Below the pieces are notes generated by a model. It saw nothing but the letters and a program-made list of their open reading frames with translations. It was not told the origin of the DNA and made no database searches. From Leptospiraceae bacterium (GTDB lineage: Bacteria; Spirochaetota; Leptospiria; Leptospirales; Leptospiraceae): a DNA stretch of 64,000 nucleotides. Within the stretch, counting starts at the first letter, position 1. The number at the start of each line of letters is the position of its first letter. Below are positions 11,680-22,987 of the stretch, one piece after another. Position numbers and translations under genes: made by a program. The DNA is taken from positions 372,001 to 436,000 of the forward strand of contig JADJSX010000023.1 in assembly GCA_016711485.1 (NCBI GenBank), given 5' to 3'.

Positions 11680-12653
11680 ATGAAAAAAATACATAAAAGT
11701 TTCCATATTGCAGCAATGCTCATTGTTAGTTTATCCTTTTCAAATTTGTACGGCTTGGCTGGCGATTGCAGCACTTCTCATGGGAGGGAGCAAAGGAGGC
11801 GGGGGTATTTTACCACCTATAGGAGGTGGTGATTCAGCTGGGGTTGTTTCTACTTCTGCGTCTTGTATGCCAGCGCCAACTGCCGGTACTCCGCAAGTAG
11901 TTCAGGTAGATGCTGATGTAGTTAATGGCACATATAAAGCTGGAACTAATATGAAAATTAAATTGGTTTTCTCCGAAGAAATTGTTGTAACAGGAACTCC
12001 CAAACTTACTTTAAATAATAATAAGGTTATTAATTTTTCCGGAACTACTCTAGATACGAATGTGACCAATGACACATTAGAATTCGATTTATACTGTTGG
12101 AGCGTCCAAGAAGATATAGCTCCTTTAGATTATAAGGCAACGACCTCTCTCTCTAAATGGCGGAACAATCAAAAGTGTGGTTGGTTCTTTAAATGATGCG
12201 AAGATTACTTTAAATCCAGTTGGTACTGCCTGCGGATCTTTAGTCAAAAATAAAACAATCAATATTGATACGATAGATCCGTCGATTACAAATATTACCT
12301 CTCGTAATCCGAACGGAACTATATGCTTTGAAATTCAAATATCACAATTACTGTTACTTTTGATGAAGTTATAAATGTTACAAATATTACTAGTGGTACT
12401 CAAACACTTGCGCCAACAGTGAGGAACTGCAATTATGTATCCGTGGAAGTGGACCTAATACACTTGCTTTTACTTACAGCGTGGCACCGCAGAGTCTTCT
12501 CTTGATCTGGATGTAAATCTGTTAACCTCTCAGGAGGAACTATCCTGGACGTTGCAGCTAACGCAGCTATACTTACAACGCCAACGGCGAAAATTTAGCT
12601 GATAATAAAAAATTAAAGTAGACGCAAATTTAAGGACGGTTTCTCTTCCTGTT
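11680..12653 (+). pseudogene. Frameshifted 5' end of the second giant Calx-beta gene
   Basis: A good ribosome site (CGGAGA) precedes ATG 11680, and the start encodes a signal peptide. An extra T in the run at 11745-11747, relative to the first copy, then shifts the frame exactly where the first copy reads the lipobox Cys. Further small insertions and deletions relative to copy 1 occur near 12090, 12110, 12155, 12310, 12420, 12590 and 12610. The Ig-like N-terminal domains are thus spread over several frames (pieces at 11708-12196 and 12177-12374) and cannot be translated as one chain. Homology to bases 1-950 is obvious throughout. Either the gene has decayed here or the assembly is poor in this ~900 bp stretch, because the following 9.8 kb is completely open. 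Confidence 0.75.
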
Positions 12654-15600
12654 TTGGATACTAGTTCTGGTCTTGAATCAGTGACTACAGTTACAATTCC
12701 TGTTTCTATTACGAGTGCGCCTCCTTCCAATGTTACTGTGGGTTATGCCTTTTCCGGTGTCGCAAGTGGAGCTGATTATACTGCTACAGATGGCACTCTT
12801 ACTTTTACACCAGGTGGACCTACTACGCAAAATATTACATTTACTGTAAACAATGATTTGATAGATGAACCGAATGAAACAGTCGTAATTACACTTTCTA
12901 ATGTAAACCCCGCCGCCACTACCGGTCTAGGAACAACAGTCCATACTTATACAATTAGTAACGATGATCTACCACCGGATGTTACTCTATCTGCGAGCAA
13001 TGCAGCGATCGCAGAGAATGGAGGAACTTCTACTCTTACTGCAACGATAACGAATCCTAGTTCTGCGGATATAACAGTCAATTTGGGTTACACAGGAACC
13101 GCAACTTCCGGTACAGATTATACGGGAGCAGCTACTATCACTATTTTTGCTGGAGCTCTCACGGGGACAACAACGATTACCTCCACGAATGATAACTTTT
13201 ATGAAGGTGCTAATGAAACAATTATTGTAGATGTTACAAGTGTTACGAATGGGCAAGAAAGCGTTCCACAACAAGAAACAATTACAATTACAGATGGTCA
13301 AGTTCCTGCGGTTGTGACTTTAAGTAAGAGTGGAGCAACGCTTGGAGAAAATGGGGGAACGGCGACATTAACCGCTACATTAAATAATAGGACATTGACC
13401 GCAACGGATGTAACAATCGCTTATTCAGGAACTGCTGCTGGATCCGATTTTACTGGGGCTACTACTATCACGGTTCCAGCACTAAGTTTATCCGCAAGTA
13501 TTACTTTGACCGGCGTAAACGATGCAGTCTATGAAGGAAATGAAACGATTATCGCAGATATTACAGGTGTTACGAATGGAACAGAAAGTGCAACACAATC
13601 GCAGACTGTAACGATTACCGACGATGAAACAGTTCCAACCGTTACATTGAGTGTAAACAACGCATCTATGTCGGAAACAGGTGGCACATCGACAGTTACC
13701 GCTACTTTGAATTTTGCGACAACAGTAGATACGGTGGTTAATTTAGGTTATGCGGGAACAGCTACATCTGGAACGGATTACACTGGTGGGTCGGCTTCGA
13801 TTACGATTCCTGCGCTTTCTACTTCGAATACTGTTACTTTGACAGCGTCTGGCGATGTAATTTATGAAGGAAATGAAACAATTATCGTAAGCATAAGTTC
13901 CGTCACAGGTGGAAACGGTGCGACCGAAAGTGGAGTACAATCTCAGACTGTAACTATTACAGATGATGAAGTAATACCAACTGTGACATTGAGTGCGGAT
14001 AATGCGAGTATAGCTGAAAATGGAGGAGTATCTACATTAACCGCAACATTAAACAATGCTACAACAACGAATACAACAGTTACATTAACATATACGGGAA
14101 CAGGAACTGGTAGTGGAACTGACTACACTGCGAGTTCCACTACGATCACAATCAATGCCGGTTCTACAACTGGAACGGCAACTTTGACGAGTGTGAATGA
14201 TGCAATATTTGAGGGTGATGAAACAATCATTGCGAATATCACAGGCGTATCCGGTGGAAATGGAGCAACAGAAAGTGGGACACAAACACAGACAGTAACA
14301 ATTACAGATGACGAAGTTGCGCCAGTAGTTACGCTCAGTGTAAACAATGCTACAATTTTAGAAAATGCCGGAACATCGGTAGTAACCGCTACACAAAATA
14401 TTACTTCTTCATTGAACACAACTGTTACGTTAGCGTATACGGGAACCGCAACATCAGGAACTGATTACACTGGATCAACAACGATAACGATTAACGCAGG
14501 AAGTTTAACCGGCACAACAACGATTACCTCGACAAACGATAACGTATATGAAGGTACAGATGAAACAATAATTGTTGATATAGCAAGTGTAACGAATGGG
14601 ACGGAAAGCGGATCACAACAACAAACAGTTACAATCACAGATGATGAAGTTCCGGCTGTAGTGACATTAAGTAGAAGTGGAGCAACGATTGCAGAAAATG
14701 GTGGTACAGCGACATTAACCGCAACTTTAAATAATAGAACATTGACCGCAACGGATGTGACAATAGCTTATTCTGGAACAGCATCAGGCTCTGATTACAC
14801 AGGCTCTACAACAATAACAGTTCCAGCTAATAGTTTATCAGCCAGTATAACGATTACAGGTGTAGATGATGATGTATATGAGGGAGCTTCCGAGACAATT
14901 ATCGCAGACATCACAGGTGTAACGAATGGAACAGAAGATGGAACGCAAACCCAGACAATTACGATTACGGATAATGAAGTAGCGGGTGTAGTTACGTTAA
15001 CCAGAAGTTCTGCAACGATAGCAGAGGATGGCGGCACCGCAACATTAACCGCAACTTTAAATAATAAGACATTAACTACAACCGATGTAACGATAAGCTA
15101 TAGTGGAACAGCAACGGCTACTTCTGATTACACTGGATCTACAACGATTTCAATACCAGCTGGAAGTTTATCTGCGGACATAACGATAACCGGTGTAAAT
15201 GATGCTATTTATGAAGGTGCGTCAGCTGAGACGATAATAGCTAACATAACCGGTGTAACAAATGCAACAGAAAGTGGAACACAAACACAAACTATATCAA
15301 TTACCGATGATGAGGTAATACCGACAGTTACATTAAGTGCGGATAATGCAAGTATAGCGGAGAATGGAGGAGTATCTACATTAACCGCAACATTAAATAA
15401 TGCAACAACAGTGAATACGACGGTTACTCTGACCTATACGGGAACTGGAACAGGTGGAGGAACTGACTACACCGCAAGTTCGACCACGATAACTATAAAT
15501 GCGTTATCAACTACCGGAACAGCGACAGTAACTGGAGTAAATGATGCAATATTTGAAGGTGATGAAACGATCATTGCGAATATCACAGGAGTATCTGGTG

Positions 15601-18600
15601 GAAATGGAGCAACAGAAAGTGGAACCCAAACACAGACAGTAACGATTACTGATGACGAGGTGGCTCCATTAGTAACTCTAACAGTAAACAATGCTACAAT
15701 CGCAGAGAATGCGGGCACATCTATAGTAACCGCAACGCAAAGTTTTCTTTCTTCTGTAAATACAACCGTTACGTTAGCATATACTGGAACCGCGACATCT
15801 GGAACGGATTACACAGGATCAACAACGATAACAATTACTGCTGGATCTCTTACGGGAACAACAACGATCACCTCTACGAATGACAACGTATACGAAGGTA
15901 CAGATGAAACGATTATAGTGGACATCGCCAGTATAACGAATGGAACTGAGGATGGAACGCAACAACAAACAGTCACAATCACAGATGATGAAGTTCCGGC
16001 TGTAGTGATATTAAGTAGAAGTGGAGCAACAATAGCAGAGAATGGAGGTACCGCGACCTTAACCGCAACATTGAATAATAGAACGTTAACCGATACAGAT
16101 GTAACGATAACCTATACTGGAACTGCGACAACAACCACTGATTACACAGGTGCCACTTTAATAACCGTACCAGCGGGAAGTTTATCTGCAAGTATTACCA
16201 TAACAGGTGTAGATGATTTAATCTATGAAGGAGCAAGTGAGACGATCATAGCCGATATTACCGGAGTAGTGAATGGAACTGAAAATGGAGCGCAGACGCA
16301 AACTATTTCGATAACGGATAACGAAGTAGCAGGAGTAGTGACATTAAGTAAGAGTGGAGCAACGATAGCAGAAAATGGTGGTACGGCGACATTAACCGCA
16401 ACATTGAATAATGCTACAACGACTATCACCGATGTTACGATAACCTATTCTGGAACTGCGACAACTACAACAGATTATACAGGATCGAACACGATATCGA
16501 TTCCAGCGGGAAGTTTATCAGCTAACATAACAATTACCGGTGTAAATGATGCGATCTACGAAGGGGTTACTGCGGAAACGATCATAGCTGATATTACGGG
16601 CGTAACAAATGCGACTGAAAGTGGAACACAAACCCAAACGATTTCCATCACAGACGATGAAGTGGCAGGAGTTGTGACATTGAGCGCGGATACCAATGCG
16701 ATTGCTGAAGCTGCCGGAGTATCTACCTTAACCGCAACATTGAATAATGCTACAACAACTATTACGACTGTCACATTAGCATATACAGGAACAGGAACTG
16801 GTAGTGGAACTGATTACACAGCGAGTTCTACAACGATAACGATAGCCGCTGGAGCAACGACAGGAACTGCAACTGTTACTGCTGTGCAGGATACAATCTT
16901 TGAAGGGGATGAAACCGTGATTGTAAATATCACAGGAGTAACCAATGCAACGGAAAGCGGAACGCAAGTTCAGACAGTAACAATCACTGAAGATGATAGT
17001 GCTCCTACTGTAACATTGAGCGTAAACAATGCAACGATTGCTGAAAATGCCGGAGTATCTACAGTAACCGCTACATTAAGTAATACTTCAACAGTTATTA
17101 CTACTATTACATTAGGGTATACTGGAACAGGAACAGGCAGCGGAACTGATTATACAGCTAGTTCTACAACGATAACGATCGCTGCTGGATTGTCTACTGG
17201 AACTGCGACTATCACCTCAGTAAACGATGCTATAGATGAGAGTGATGAAACAGTGATCGTTGACATTACCGGTGTAACAAATGGATCGGAAAATGGAACG
17301 CAGACACAGACGGTTACGATTACGGATGATGATACCGCAGGAGTAACGATTACCCAATCTGGTGGAACGACTAACGTTACAGAAGGTGGGGCAACTGATA
17401 CTTATACCGTAGTTTTAACTTCGCAGCCTACAGCAAGTGTTACTGTTGCGTTTACAACTGGAACACAGGTGAATGCGATTACTAGTTTGACATTTACAAC
17501 TGCAAATTGGAATTCAGCTCAGACAGCCACGGTAACGGCTACCAATGATAGCATTGTAGAAGCATCTCCGCATACGCAAAGTATAACTCACGCGGCAACA
17601 AGTGGTGATACAAACTACAATGGAATTACGATAGGAAGTGTATCTGCCAATATAACGGATAACGACACTGCCGGCATAACTGTTACTCAATCGGGTGGAA
17701 CAACTTCTGTCACAGAAGGTGGGGCTACTGATAGTTATACGATAGTATTAACTTCTGAGCCAACAGCAAATGTGACTATTTCCTTTTCAACCGGTTCGCA
17801 AGTGAATTCTATTAGTGATATAACATTTACCTCTGCCAACTGGAATTCTGCTCAAACAATTACCGTTACACCAACTAATGATGATGTATACGAAGGAGCG
17901 CATACTCAGAGTATAACTCATTCTGTATCTAGTGCTGATGGAAATTATAGTCCTTTAGTTCCGGCAAGTGTAACAGCCAACATCACCGATAACGAGGCTA
18001 TTCCAAGTTTTGCGATAGATAGTGTGAATACTACAGAAGGTGCTTCTGGAACAAAGACACTTACATTTACAGTTACCCTTTCTGGGAAAGTCCAAGCTCC
18101 GGTAACTGTCGATTATGCGACTGCGGATAATACAGCTACTACGGGAGACAGTGACTATGTAGCAATTTCTGCAACAGCTTTGAGTTTTGCTTCTCAGGAA
18201 TTGTCTAAAACTTTTACGGTTACTATCAACGGAGATGCCAGGGATGAAAACGATGAGACGTTCTATGTGAATCTAACGAATCAATCTTCTCCACTTACGA
18301 TTTCTGCCGCCCAAGGAACTGGAACGATTACTAACGATGATGCAGCGCCTACTGTGTATTTTGCGGCAGCGAGTAGTAATTCGGTAAATGAAACTGGAAC
18401 TGATAGAACTATTAGTCTATCACTCTCGGCAGTATCAGGTAAAACAGTATCCGTTACGGTTACTGACTTATTAACCGGTACTGCTACACAGGGTGTTGAT
18501 TATACATCAATTCCTACCTCCATTAGTTTTAATCCAGGAGATACTTCTGTTAATCTTACGGTTGCTGTTATTGGTGATATTCTTTATGAAGGTAATGAAA

Positions 18601-21600
18601 CTATAAATTTACAAATTAGCTCGCCTGTTAATGCTTCTTTGGGTTCACAAACAACTCATGGTTTTACAATTATTGATGATGATGTTGGAATTCTTTCTGC
18701 TGAAACAATGGATGCGGATAATGACGGTAAAATTGATCATTATAAATTGACATTTTCGGAAGCGATCAACGATTCTACTTTTCCCGGGTATGTTGCTAGT
18801 AGCTTGGGAAATGGACAAACGGATTGGTTAGTTGCTGGTTACACTGGACTAATTCTTGCTCATGGAACGGCTGCTCCTGAGGTAGATACAGTCAATGATT
18901 CAATCATTTACTTAAAATTTACAGAAGGCGGAATAAATGATACTGACGCTAAACCAAATTTAACCACAACGGTAACACCTACTTTATTGGCAGTTAGTTC
19001 GAAGACAGTAGGTCAAGTATTTACTGCCACAGTAGTAGAGTCAGATAGAGCAAAACCAGTTTTAGTCTCAGCAACGGCACAGGTGGGAACAACTTTAATT
19101 ACCCTCACTTTTTCTGAACCAGTTTGGACAGCCGCTGGAATACCATCTTGTGGATCTGGCGGCGATTTAATAGCTGGTGATTTTATATACAACGATGTGA
19201 GTTCAAGCAGTGCTTCCAGTATTTTAAGTATGGGAGTTGATAGCTGTGGGACGGATTTGGTTGTAAATGTAAATGCAAACACCTCACTTATGCCAGCTGA
19301 CAATACAGATACAATAGTTGCAACAGTCGGAATTTTTGATGCAGCGAATAACAATGGTAATCCGACAGTCAAAACAATTGTTGCTACTGGAGGACCTACG
19401 GTTACAAATATTCAATTATTTGACACAGATAAAAATGGAAACATTGATCAAGCTAAGGTAACCTTTTCGATTACGATGCAGGATTCAAGTACTGGAGATT
19501 CTGCTGCTTCGCAATTTACTATTGGTGGAACGGGAGCGGTTAAAGTGGATACCGTATCGGGCGGAACTGGAACAATTGCATCACCTAATACAGATATTGG
19601 GACAGCGAACGATTCAATTATCACTATCTTTACTAATAACGCAACTTTGACAGGAACCGATTTGAAAACCGTTGCATTTACTATGGCGGCAAGCAAGTGG
19701 TTGGGTAATTCTGTAGAGTTACAGACAATTGCAAATTTAAGTTCTGTTACAGAAGACAAAGCCCCGCCGGTAATCATATCAGCAGTCGCTGCGGATAATA
19801 CCACAGCAGCCTCTGGTGTGGATTCTGACGACACGCTTGTGATTACTTTTTCGGAGCCAACTAATAAACCGGTCATTAATACAGGAAATATAGCAAGTAT
19901 TTTTAGTCTCTCTAGTGCACATACATGGGGAACCATCACATCAGCAAATTGGAATGTGGCGGGTGATATACTTACAATTACATTTTCTGGTGGTGGTAGT
20001 CCTACAGTAGACGTTGGGGACTATATTACGATTCTTGGAACGATAGCCGACACAGCGACAAGTCCAAATACATCCGTAAATATCGCAAGTGTTGGTCCGA
20101 TTACTGGAAATTTCTATATAGATAATATTCCGCCTACGCTTACAAATAATTTTTCTGTTACACCAACAAAAATACGTATTGTATATTCTGAGGCAGTGAA
20201 TGTCACGCAGGCGACTAACGTAGCAAATTACAAAGTGGTAAATACAGTTTCTTTGGCTGGAACTTGTGCATTAGGAACAAATTTTTCTTCTTCTAGTCAA
20301 ACTGCTGACTTTGGTTTGAGCTCAGTCACGCAAATCAATAGTACTACGTTTGAATTGATTGTCAATGCTGCACAGGTATTAGGAAAACAGTATACATTAA
20401 TTGTAAATAAAACAGCAGTAAGTGATTTGGCAACGGTTCCAAATACGATGGGTTGTCCGAATTACGGAAGTTTTATTGGACAAGAAGTCTTAAAGTTTGC
20501 CTCTGCACAATGCGTTAATCGCTATAGCTTGATCCTTTCTTTTTCTAAGCCTTATAAGACTGGTGTTAATGCAACAGGATCTGCTGAGTGTAATTCTACG
20601 GCAGAGTGTAATGCCAGATATAAATTTACCGGTGTTAGTAACTTAGGTAATATTTCGAGTGCCGTAGCGTTAGACGGAAGCGTATGTGGTGGGGCAGCAA
20701 CCGATACTACGAAAATTTGTATCACTCATAGCTCTGATCCAACGAATTTACAAAAGGGTGGAGTTTATACTATAATAGGCGCAAATGCTACTAATGGGGA
20801 TAGCTTTGATAATACGATTGCAATTCGAGACACTGCAGATGTGGAAAATCTTCAATCCGCTCCAAAAGACCGTGTGAGTTTTACAGGCTGTTATGCGACA
20901 CCGGATTATTTTACGGATGGGGCTATTATCAATGATCCGTTTGGGGATGGGTCTACTTTTGGTTATCTGGTTGATTTTAATTCTAAGGTTTATGTAGGAC
21001 CGAATCAGAAAGGAAACTCGGCAGCTCGATTTGGTTATGCAGGCAGCAATCCAGAGAGCATTGGTTTCAATTTCAGTATAGATTCAACAGGAAGTACAAA
21101 ATCAAATACTGACGCTGGACCTTTCTATTCTATTGGACATAGTGGATGTACTGTGAATATCAATGGTATTGCGAGTGCTTGTGGACCAGATAACGAAGAT
21201 GGACGGGGAGTGTTTGCAACAGGTAATTTAAGCGGAACACAATACTTATTTATGGCTGGAGCTAGAACCACACCGAGTGGTGCGAATTATAATTTTGATT
21301 ATATATACTATACATCAGATACTTCAGCCTCTCTCAACTTAAGATATATTGACTTAGGTACCATTACAGGAACCGTTACTGCTGGAACTTCTTCAATGAC
21401 TACTTTCAATGATAGATTGTATGCAGGATTTGGAAAAGTCAATACGGGGACATCAAATTGTCCCGATTTTGGTAGGATTAATTTCACGTCAACTGCAGGG
21501 GAAGGTACTGAATGTACAGCAGGAAGTAGTTGTGATGCATCGGATGGAACAGCAGGAAGAAGGATTCGAATTGACCATATGCCTTATTTTGGGGGAAATA

Positions 21601-22436
21601 CAGCCACTAATAATGGAAACTATGCTTATATTGTTGGCTTAGATTCTATGATTGTATTCAATGATCGAATCTATGCAGCCAATGGGGGATATCATAAAGT
21701 AGGAAGAAATGGAACGATTATTAGATCCAATAATACGTTACCGGCGGCTTGTACGGCAGCAAATACTTGTGCTGATTGGACAGAGATTGGACCTAGAACA
21801 AATACAAACTGGCATAACAATCCAACTAATAATGTATTCTCGCTGGAGTTGACTAGGTTCTATGATTTTATCCCAGCTGATAAAGCATTTCCGCAATTTG
21901 CGATCTTCAATGGAAATTTATATGTGACCCGAAACGTTTGTGTTGTAACAGAAGGCGGGGCAACAGGCGTTCAAACGGCTGTTTCTACTATACCAGGTTG
22001 TTTGGATGGAACAGACACAAATAGAAAGGCACAACTTTGGAAATGTGATCCGACCAATGGGGGAGCAGATGGAACAAATCCTACAACTTGCGAGGCAAAT
22101 GAATGGTCGCTTGTTGCAAACAATGGCTCTGGATTTACGGATATTGGAACATCTACAAACCGAGCAATTACGATGGCAGTAACAAACGGAAATCAACTTT
22201 ACATTGGTTTTGATAACACTACTGGGGCTAGGATATACAGAACCAAAGTTGGTGTGACTAATCCCACTTCTGAGTCTGATTTTGAAGCGGCAGGCTCAGC
22301 CGGACTAGATGGTGATACAGCAAATATTCAGCAAATTTTTTCTGCGATATCTGTTCTATCTGGAACGGATAATTATCTGTATATCAGTGCTGGGAAAAAT
22401 AGTGTTCCAGTGAAAGCCTATAGACATAAAAATTAA
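12654..22436 (+). CDS. Second giant Calx-beta repeat protein (open part, lacks C-terminal anchor)
   Basis: A continuous 3260-codon frame paralogous to the first giant gene: about 18 Calx-beta repeats (about 12654-18690), then the DADNDGKID region, Ig-like modules and the propeller-like C-terminal region. The nominal TTG at 12654 is only the first possible start after the frameshifted 5' part, and no ribosome site supports it; the original start is 11680. Unlike copy 1, it ends after the last propeller strand (KAYRHKN) with no membrane helix. Long blocks are almost identical to copy 1 at a constant offset of 11,700 bases (for example 1591-2978 versus 13291-14678), while the order of middle repeats differs, which indicates unequal recombination or gene conversion. 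Whether it is expressed is doubtful unless the 5' frameshifts are assembly errors. Confidence 0.75.
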   Translation: MDTSSGLESVTTVTIPVSITSAPPSNVTVGYAFSGVASGADYTATDGTLTFTPGGPTTQNITFTVNNDLIDEPNETVVITLSNVNPAATTGLGTTVHTYTISNDDLPPDVTLSASNAAIAENGGTSTLTATITNPSSADITVNLGYTGTATSGTDYTGAATITIFAGALTGTTTITSTNDNFYEGANETIIVDVTSVTNGQESVPQQETITITDGQVPAVVTLSKSGATLGENGGTATLTATLNNRTLTATDVTIAYSGTAAGSDFTGATTITVPALSLSASITLTGVNDAVYEGNETIIADITGVTNGTESATQSQTVTITDDETVPTVTLSVNNASMSETGGTSTVTATLNFATTVDTVVNLGYAGTATSGTDYTGGSASITIPALSTSNTVTLTASGDVIYEGNETIIVSISSVTGGNGATESGVQSQTVTITDDEVIPTVTLSADNASIAENGGVSTLTATLNNATTTNTTVTLTYTGTGTGSGTDYTASSTTITINAGSTTGTATLTSVNDAIFEGDETIIANITGVSGGNGATESGTQTQTVTITDDEVAPVVTLSVNNATILENAGTSVVTATQNITSSLNTTVTLAYTGTATSGTDYTGSTTITINAGSLTGTTTITSTNDNVYEGTDETIIVDIASVTNGTESGSQQQTVTITDDEVPAVVTLSRSGATIAENGGTATLTATLNNRTLTATDVTIAYSGTASGSDYTGSTTITVPANSLSASITITGVDDDVYEGASETIIADITGVTNGTEDGTQTQTITITDNEVAGVVTLTRSSATIAEDGGTATLTATLNNKTLTTTDVTISYSGTATATSDYTGSTTISIPAGSLSADITITGVNDAIYEGASAETIIANITGVTNATESGTQTQTISITDDEVIPTVTLSADNASIAENGGVSTLTATLNNATTVNTTVTLTYTGTGTGGGTDYTASSTTITINALSTTGTATVTGVNDAIFEGDETIIANITGVSGGNGATESGTQTQTVTITDDEVAPLVTLTVNNATIAENAGTSIVTATQSFLSSVNTTVTLAYTGTATSGTDYTGSTTITITAGSLTGTTTITSTNDNVYEGTDETIIVDIASITNGTEDGTQQQTVTITDDEVPAVVILSRSGATIAENGGTATLTATLNNRTLTDTDVTITYTGTATTTTDYTGATLITVPAGSLSASITITGVDDLIYEGASETIIADITGVVNGTENGAQTQTISITDNEVAGVVTLSKSGATIAENGGTATLTATLNNATTTITDVTITYSGTATTTTDYTGSNTISIPAGSLSANITITGVNDAIYEGVTAETIIADITGVTNATESGTQTQTISITDDEVAGVVTLSADTNAIAEAAGVSTLTATLNNATTTITTVTLAYTGTGTGSGTDYTASSTTITIAAGATTGTATVTAVQDTIFEGDETVIVNITGVTNATESGTQVQTVTITEDDSAPTVTLSVNNATIAENAGVSTVTATLSNTSTVITTITLGYTGTGTGSGTDYTASSTTITIAAGLSTGTATITSVNDAIDESDETVIVDITGVTNGSENGTQTQTVTITDDDTAGVTITQSGGTTNVTEGGATDTYTVVLTSQPTASVTVAFTTGTQVNAITSLTFTTANWNSAQTATVTATNDSIVEASPHTQSITHAATSGDTNYNGITIGSVSANITDNDTAGITVTQSGGTTSVTEGGATDSYTIVLTSEPTANVTISFSTGSQVNSISDITFTSANWNSAQTITVTPTNDDVYEGAHTQSITHSVSSADGNYSPLVPASVTANITDNEAIPSFAIDSVNTTEGASGTKTLTFTVTLSGKVQAPVTVDYATADNTATTGDSDYVAISATALSFASQELSKTFTVTINGDARDENDETFYVNLTNQSSPLTISAAQGTGTITNDDAAPTVYFAAASSNSVNETGTDRTISLSLSAVSGKTVSVTVTDLLTGTATQGVDYTSIPTSISFNPGDTSVNLTVAVIGDILYEGNETINLQISSPVNASLGSQTTHGFTIIDDDVGILSAETMDADNDGKIDHYKLTFSEAINDSTFPGYVASSLGNGQTDWLVAGYTGLILAHGTAAPEVDTVNDSIIYLKFTEGGINDTDAKPNLTTTVTPTLLAVSSKTVGQVFTATVVESDRAKPVLVSATAQVGTTLITLTFSEPVWTAAGIPSCGSGGDLIAGDFIYNDVSSSSASSILSMGVDSCGTDLVVNVNANTSLMPADNTDTIVATVGIFDAANNNGNPTVKTIVATGGPTVTNIQLFDTDKNGNIDQAKVTFSITMQDSSTGDSAASQFTIGGTGAVKVDTVSGGTGTIASPNTDIGTANDSIITIFTNNATLTGTDLKTVAFTMAASKWLGNSVELQTIANLSSVTEDKAPPVIISAVAADNTTAASGVDSDDTLVITFSEPTNKPVINTGNIASIFSLSSAHTWGTITSANWNVAGDILTITFSGGGSPTVDVGDYITILGTIADTATSPNTSVNIASVGPITGNFYIDNIPPTLTNNFSVTPTKIRIVYSEAVNVTQATNVANYKVVNTVSLAGTCALGTNFSSSSQTADFGLSSVTQINSTTFELIVNAAQVLGKQYTLIVNKTAVSDLATVPNTMGCPNYGSFIGQEVLKFASAQCVNRYSLILSFSKPYKTGVNATGSAECNSTAECNARYKFTGVSNLGNISSAVALDGSVCGGAATDTTKICITHSSDPTNLQKGGVYTIIGANATNGDSFDNTIAIRDTADVENLQSAPKDRVSFTGCYATPDYFTDGAIINDPFGDGSTFGYLVDFNSKVYVGPNQKGNSAARFGYAGSNPESIGFNFSIDSTGSTKSNTDAGPFYSIGHSGCTVNINGIASACGPDNEDGRGVFATGNLSGTQYLFMAGARTTPSGANYNFDYIYYTSDTSASLNLRYIDLGTITGTVTAGTSSMTTFNDRLYAGFGKVNTGTSNCPDFGRINFTSTAGEGTECTAGSSCDASDGTAGRRIRIDHMPYFGGNTATNNGNYAYIVGLDSMIVFNDRIYAANGGYHKVGRNGTIIRSNNTLPAACTAANTCADWTEIGPRTNTNWHNNPTNNVFSLELTRFYDFIPADKAFPQFAIFNGNLYVTRNVCVVTEGGATGVQTAVSTIPGCLDGTDTNRKAQLWKCDPTNGGADGTNPTTCEANEWSLVANNGSGFTDIGTSTNRAITMAVTNGNQLYIGFDNTTGARIYRTKVGVTNPTSESDFEAAGSAGLDGDTANIQQIFSAISVLSGTDNYLYISAGKNSVPVKAYRHKN

Positions 22437-22544
22437 TATTCTATCTATTCTGAACGCTGAAAGTAATAGCGCATTTTTACACTGCTGAGCAGGCGTTGGA
22501 AGCGTTCCAGAGTAGGGTGGAATTTCGGGAAAGATGATCTGTTC

Positions 22545-22712
22545 AATTTGCTGAATCAGTTTTAGAGAGTTCTGCGAATAAATGAAATTTGCCGCGACGA
22601 TTTTCGAAAAATTCGACAGTTTTTTCCATTGAGTAAAATATCTTGGTGGAATAAACTGGGTGATGTCATTTCAATAATTTCTCCTCCGATTAATTGAAAC
22701 TTTCCTCCTTTT
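22545..22712 (-). pseudogene. Remnant of a Uma2-family nuclease-like gene
   Basis: Read on the minus strand, this stretch encodes pieces typical of the start of Uma2 (DUF820) proteins in two frames: FQLIGGEIIEMTSPSLFHQ followed, after a frameshift near 22628, by EKTVEFFENRRGKFHLF. The intact Uma2 gene at 23958 has the matching INGVEIMAPSPFGIHQ region. No start, no C-terminal half and no continuous frame survive. The rest of 22437-22868 shows no other recognisable coding. Confidence 0.45.
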
Positions 22713-22868
22713 GGAGTTAAAACTGTGACTAAATCTCATTGCTTGAACTTGACAAAGTAGCACTAATTTTTGTTTTTGGCTAGTCTAGAAACAAATCCTA
22801 CCTTAGAATGAAAAGGGGAGTGGGAAAAATAGGTTGTAATTCTGACTCGTAAAAATTTTATTACAAGT

Positions 22869-22970
22869 GTAAGTAAAAAATACCAACATATTAAAACCTA
22901 TCATAACGATATCACCCTTAAATTAGCACACAAAGTGTTTGGGTTAAAGCATCTTCCCTCTATGACAGGT
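22869..22970 (+). pseudogene. Duplicated N-terminal fragment of the methyltransferase gene
   Basis: About 33 codons are nearly identical at both DNA and protein level to the start of the methyltransferase at 24606 (SKKYQHIKTYHNDI, then LKLAHKVFGLKHL). The GTG start is changed to GTA. Similarity stops abruptly near 22965, and the sequence then switches to the 3' end of a giant Calx-beta-type gene. This marks a duplication or deletion breakpoint about 1.7 kb upstream of the intact gene. Confidence 0.8.
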
Positions 22971-22987
22971 CTACACAAAAGAACTAC

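Noticed and set aside
12654..12656. TTG 12654 as a genuine start for the second giant protein
   Set aside because: No ribosome site, and it falls in the middle of a Calx-beta-like domain; it is only the first possible start after the frameshifts.
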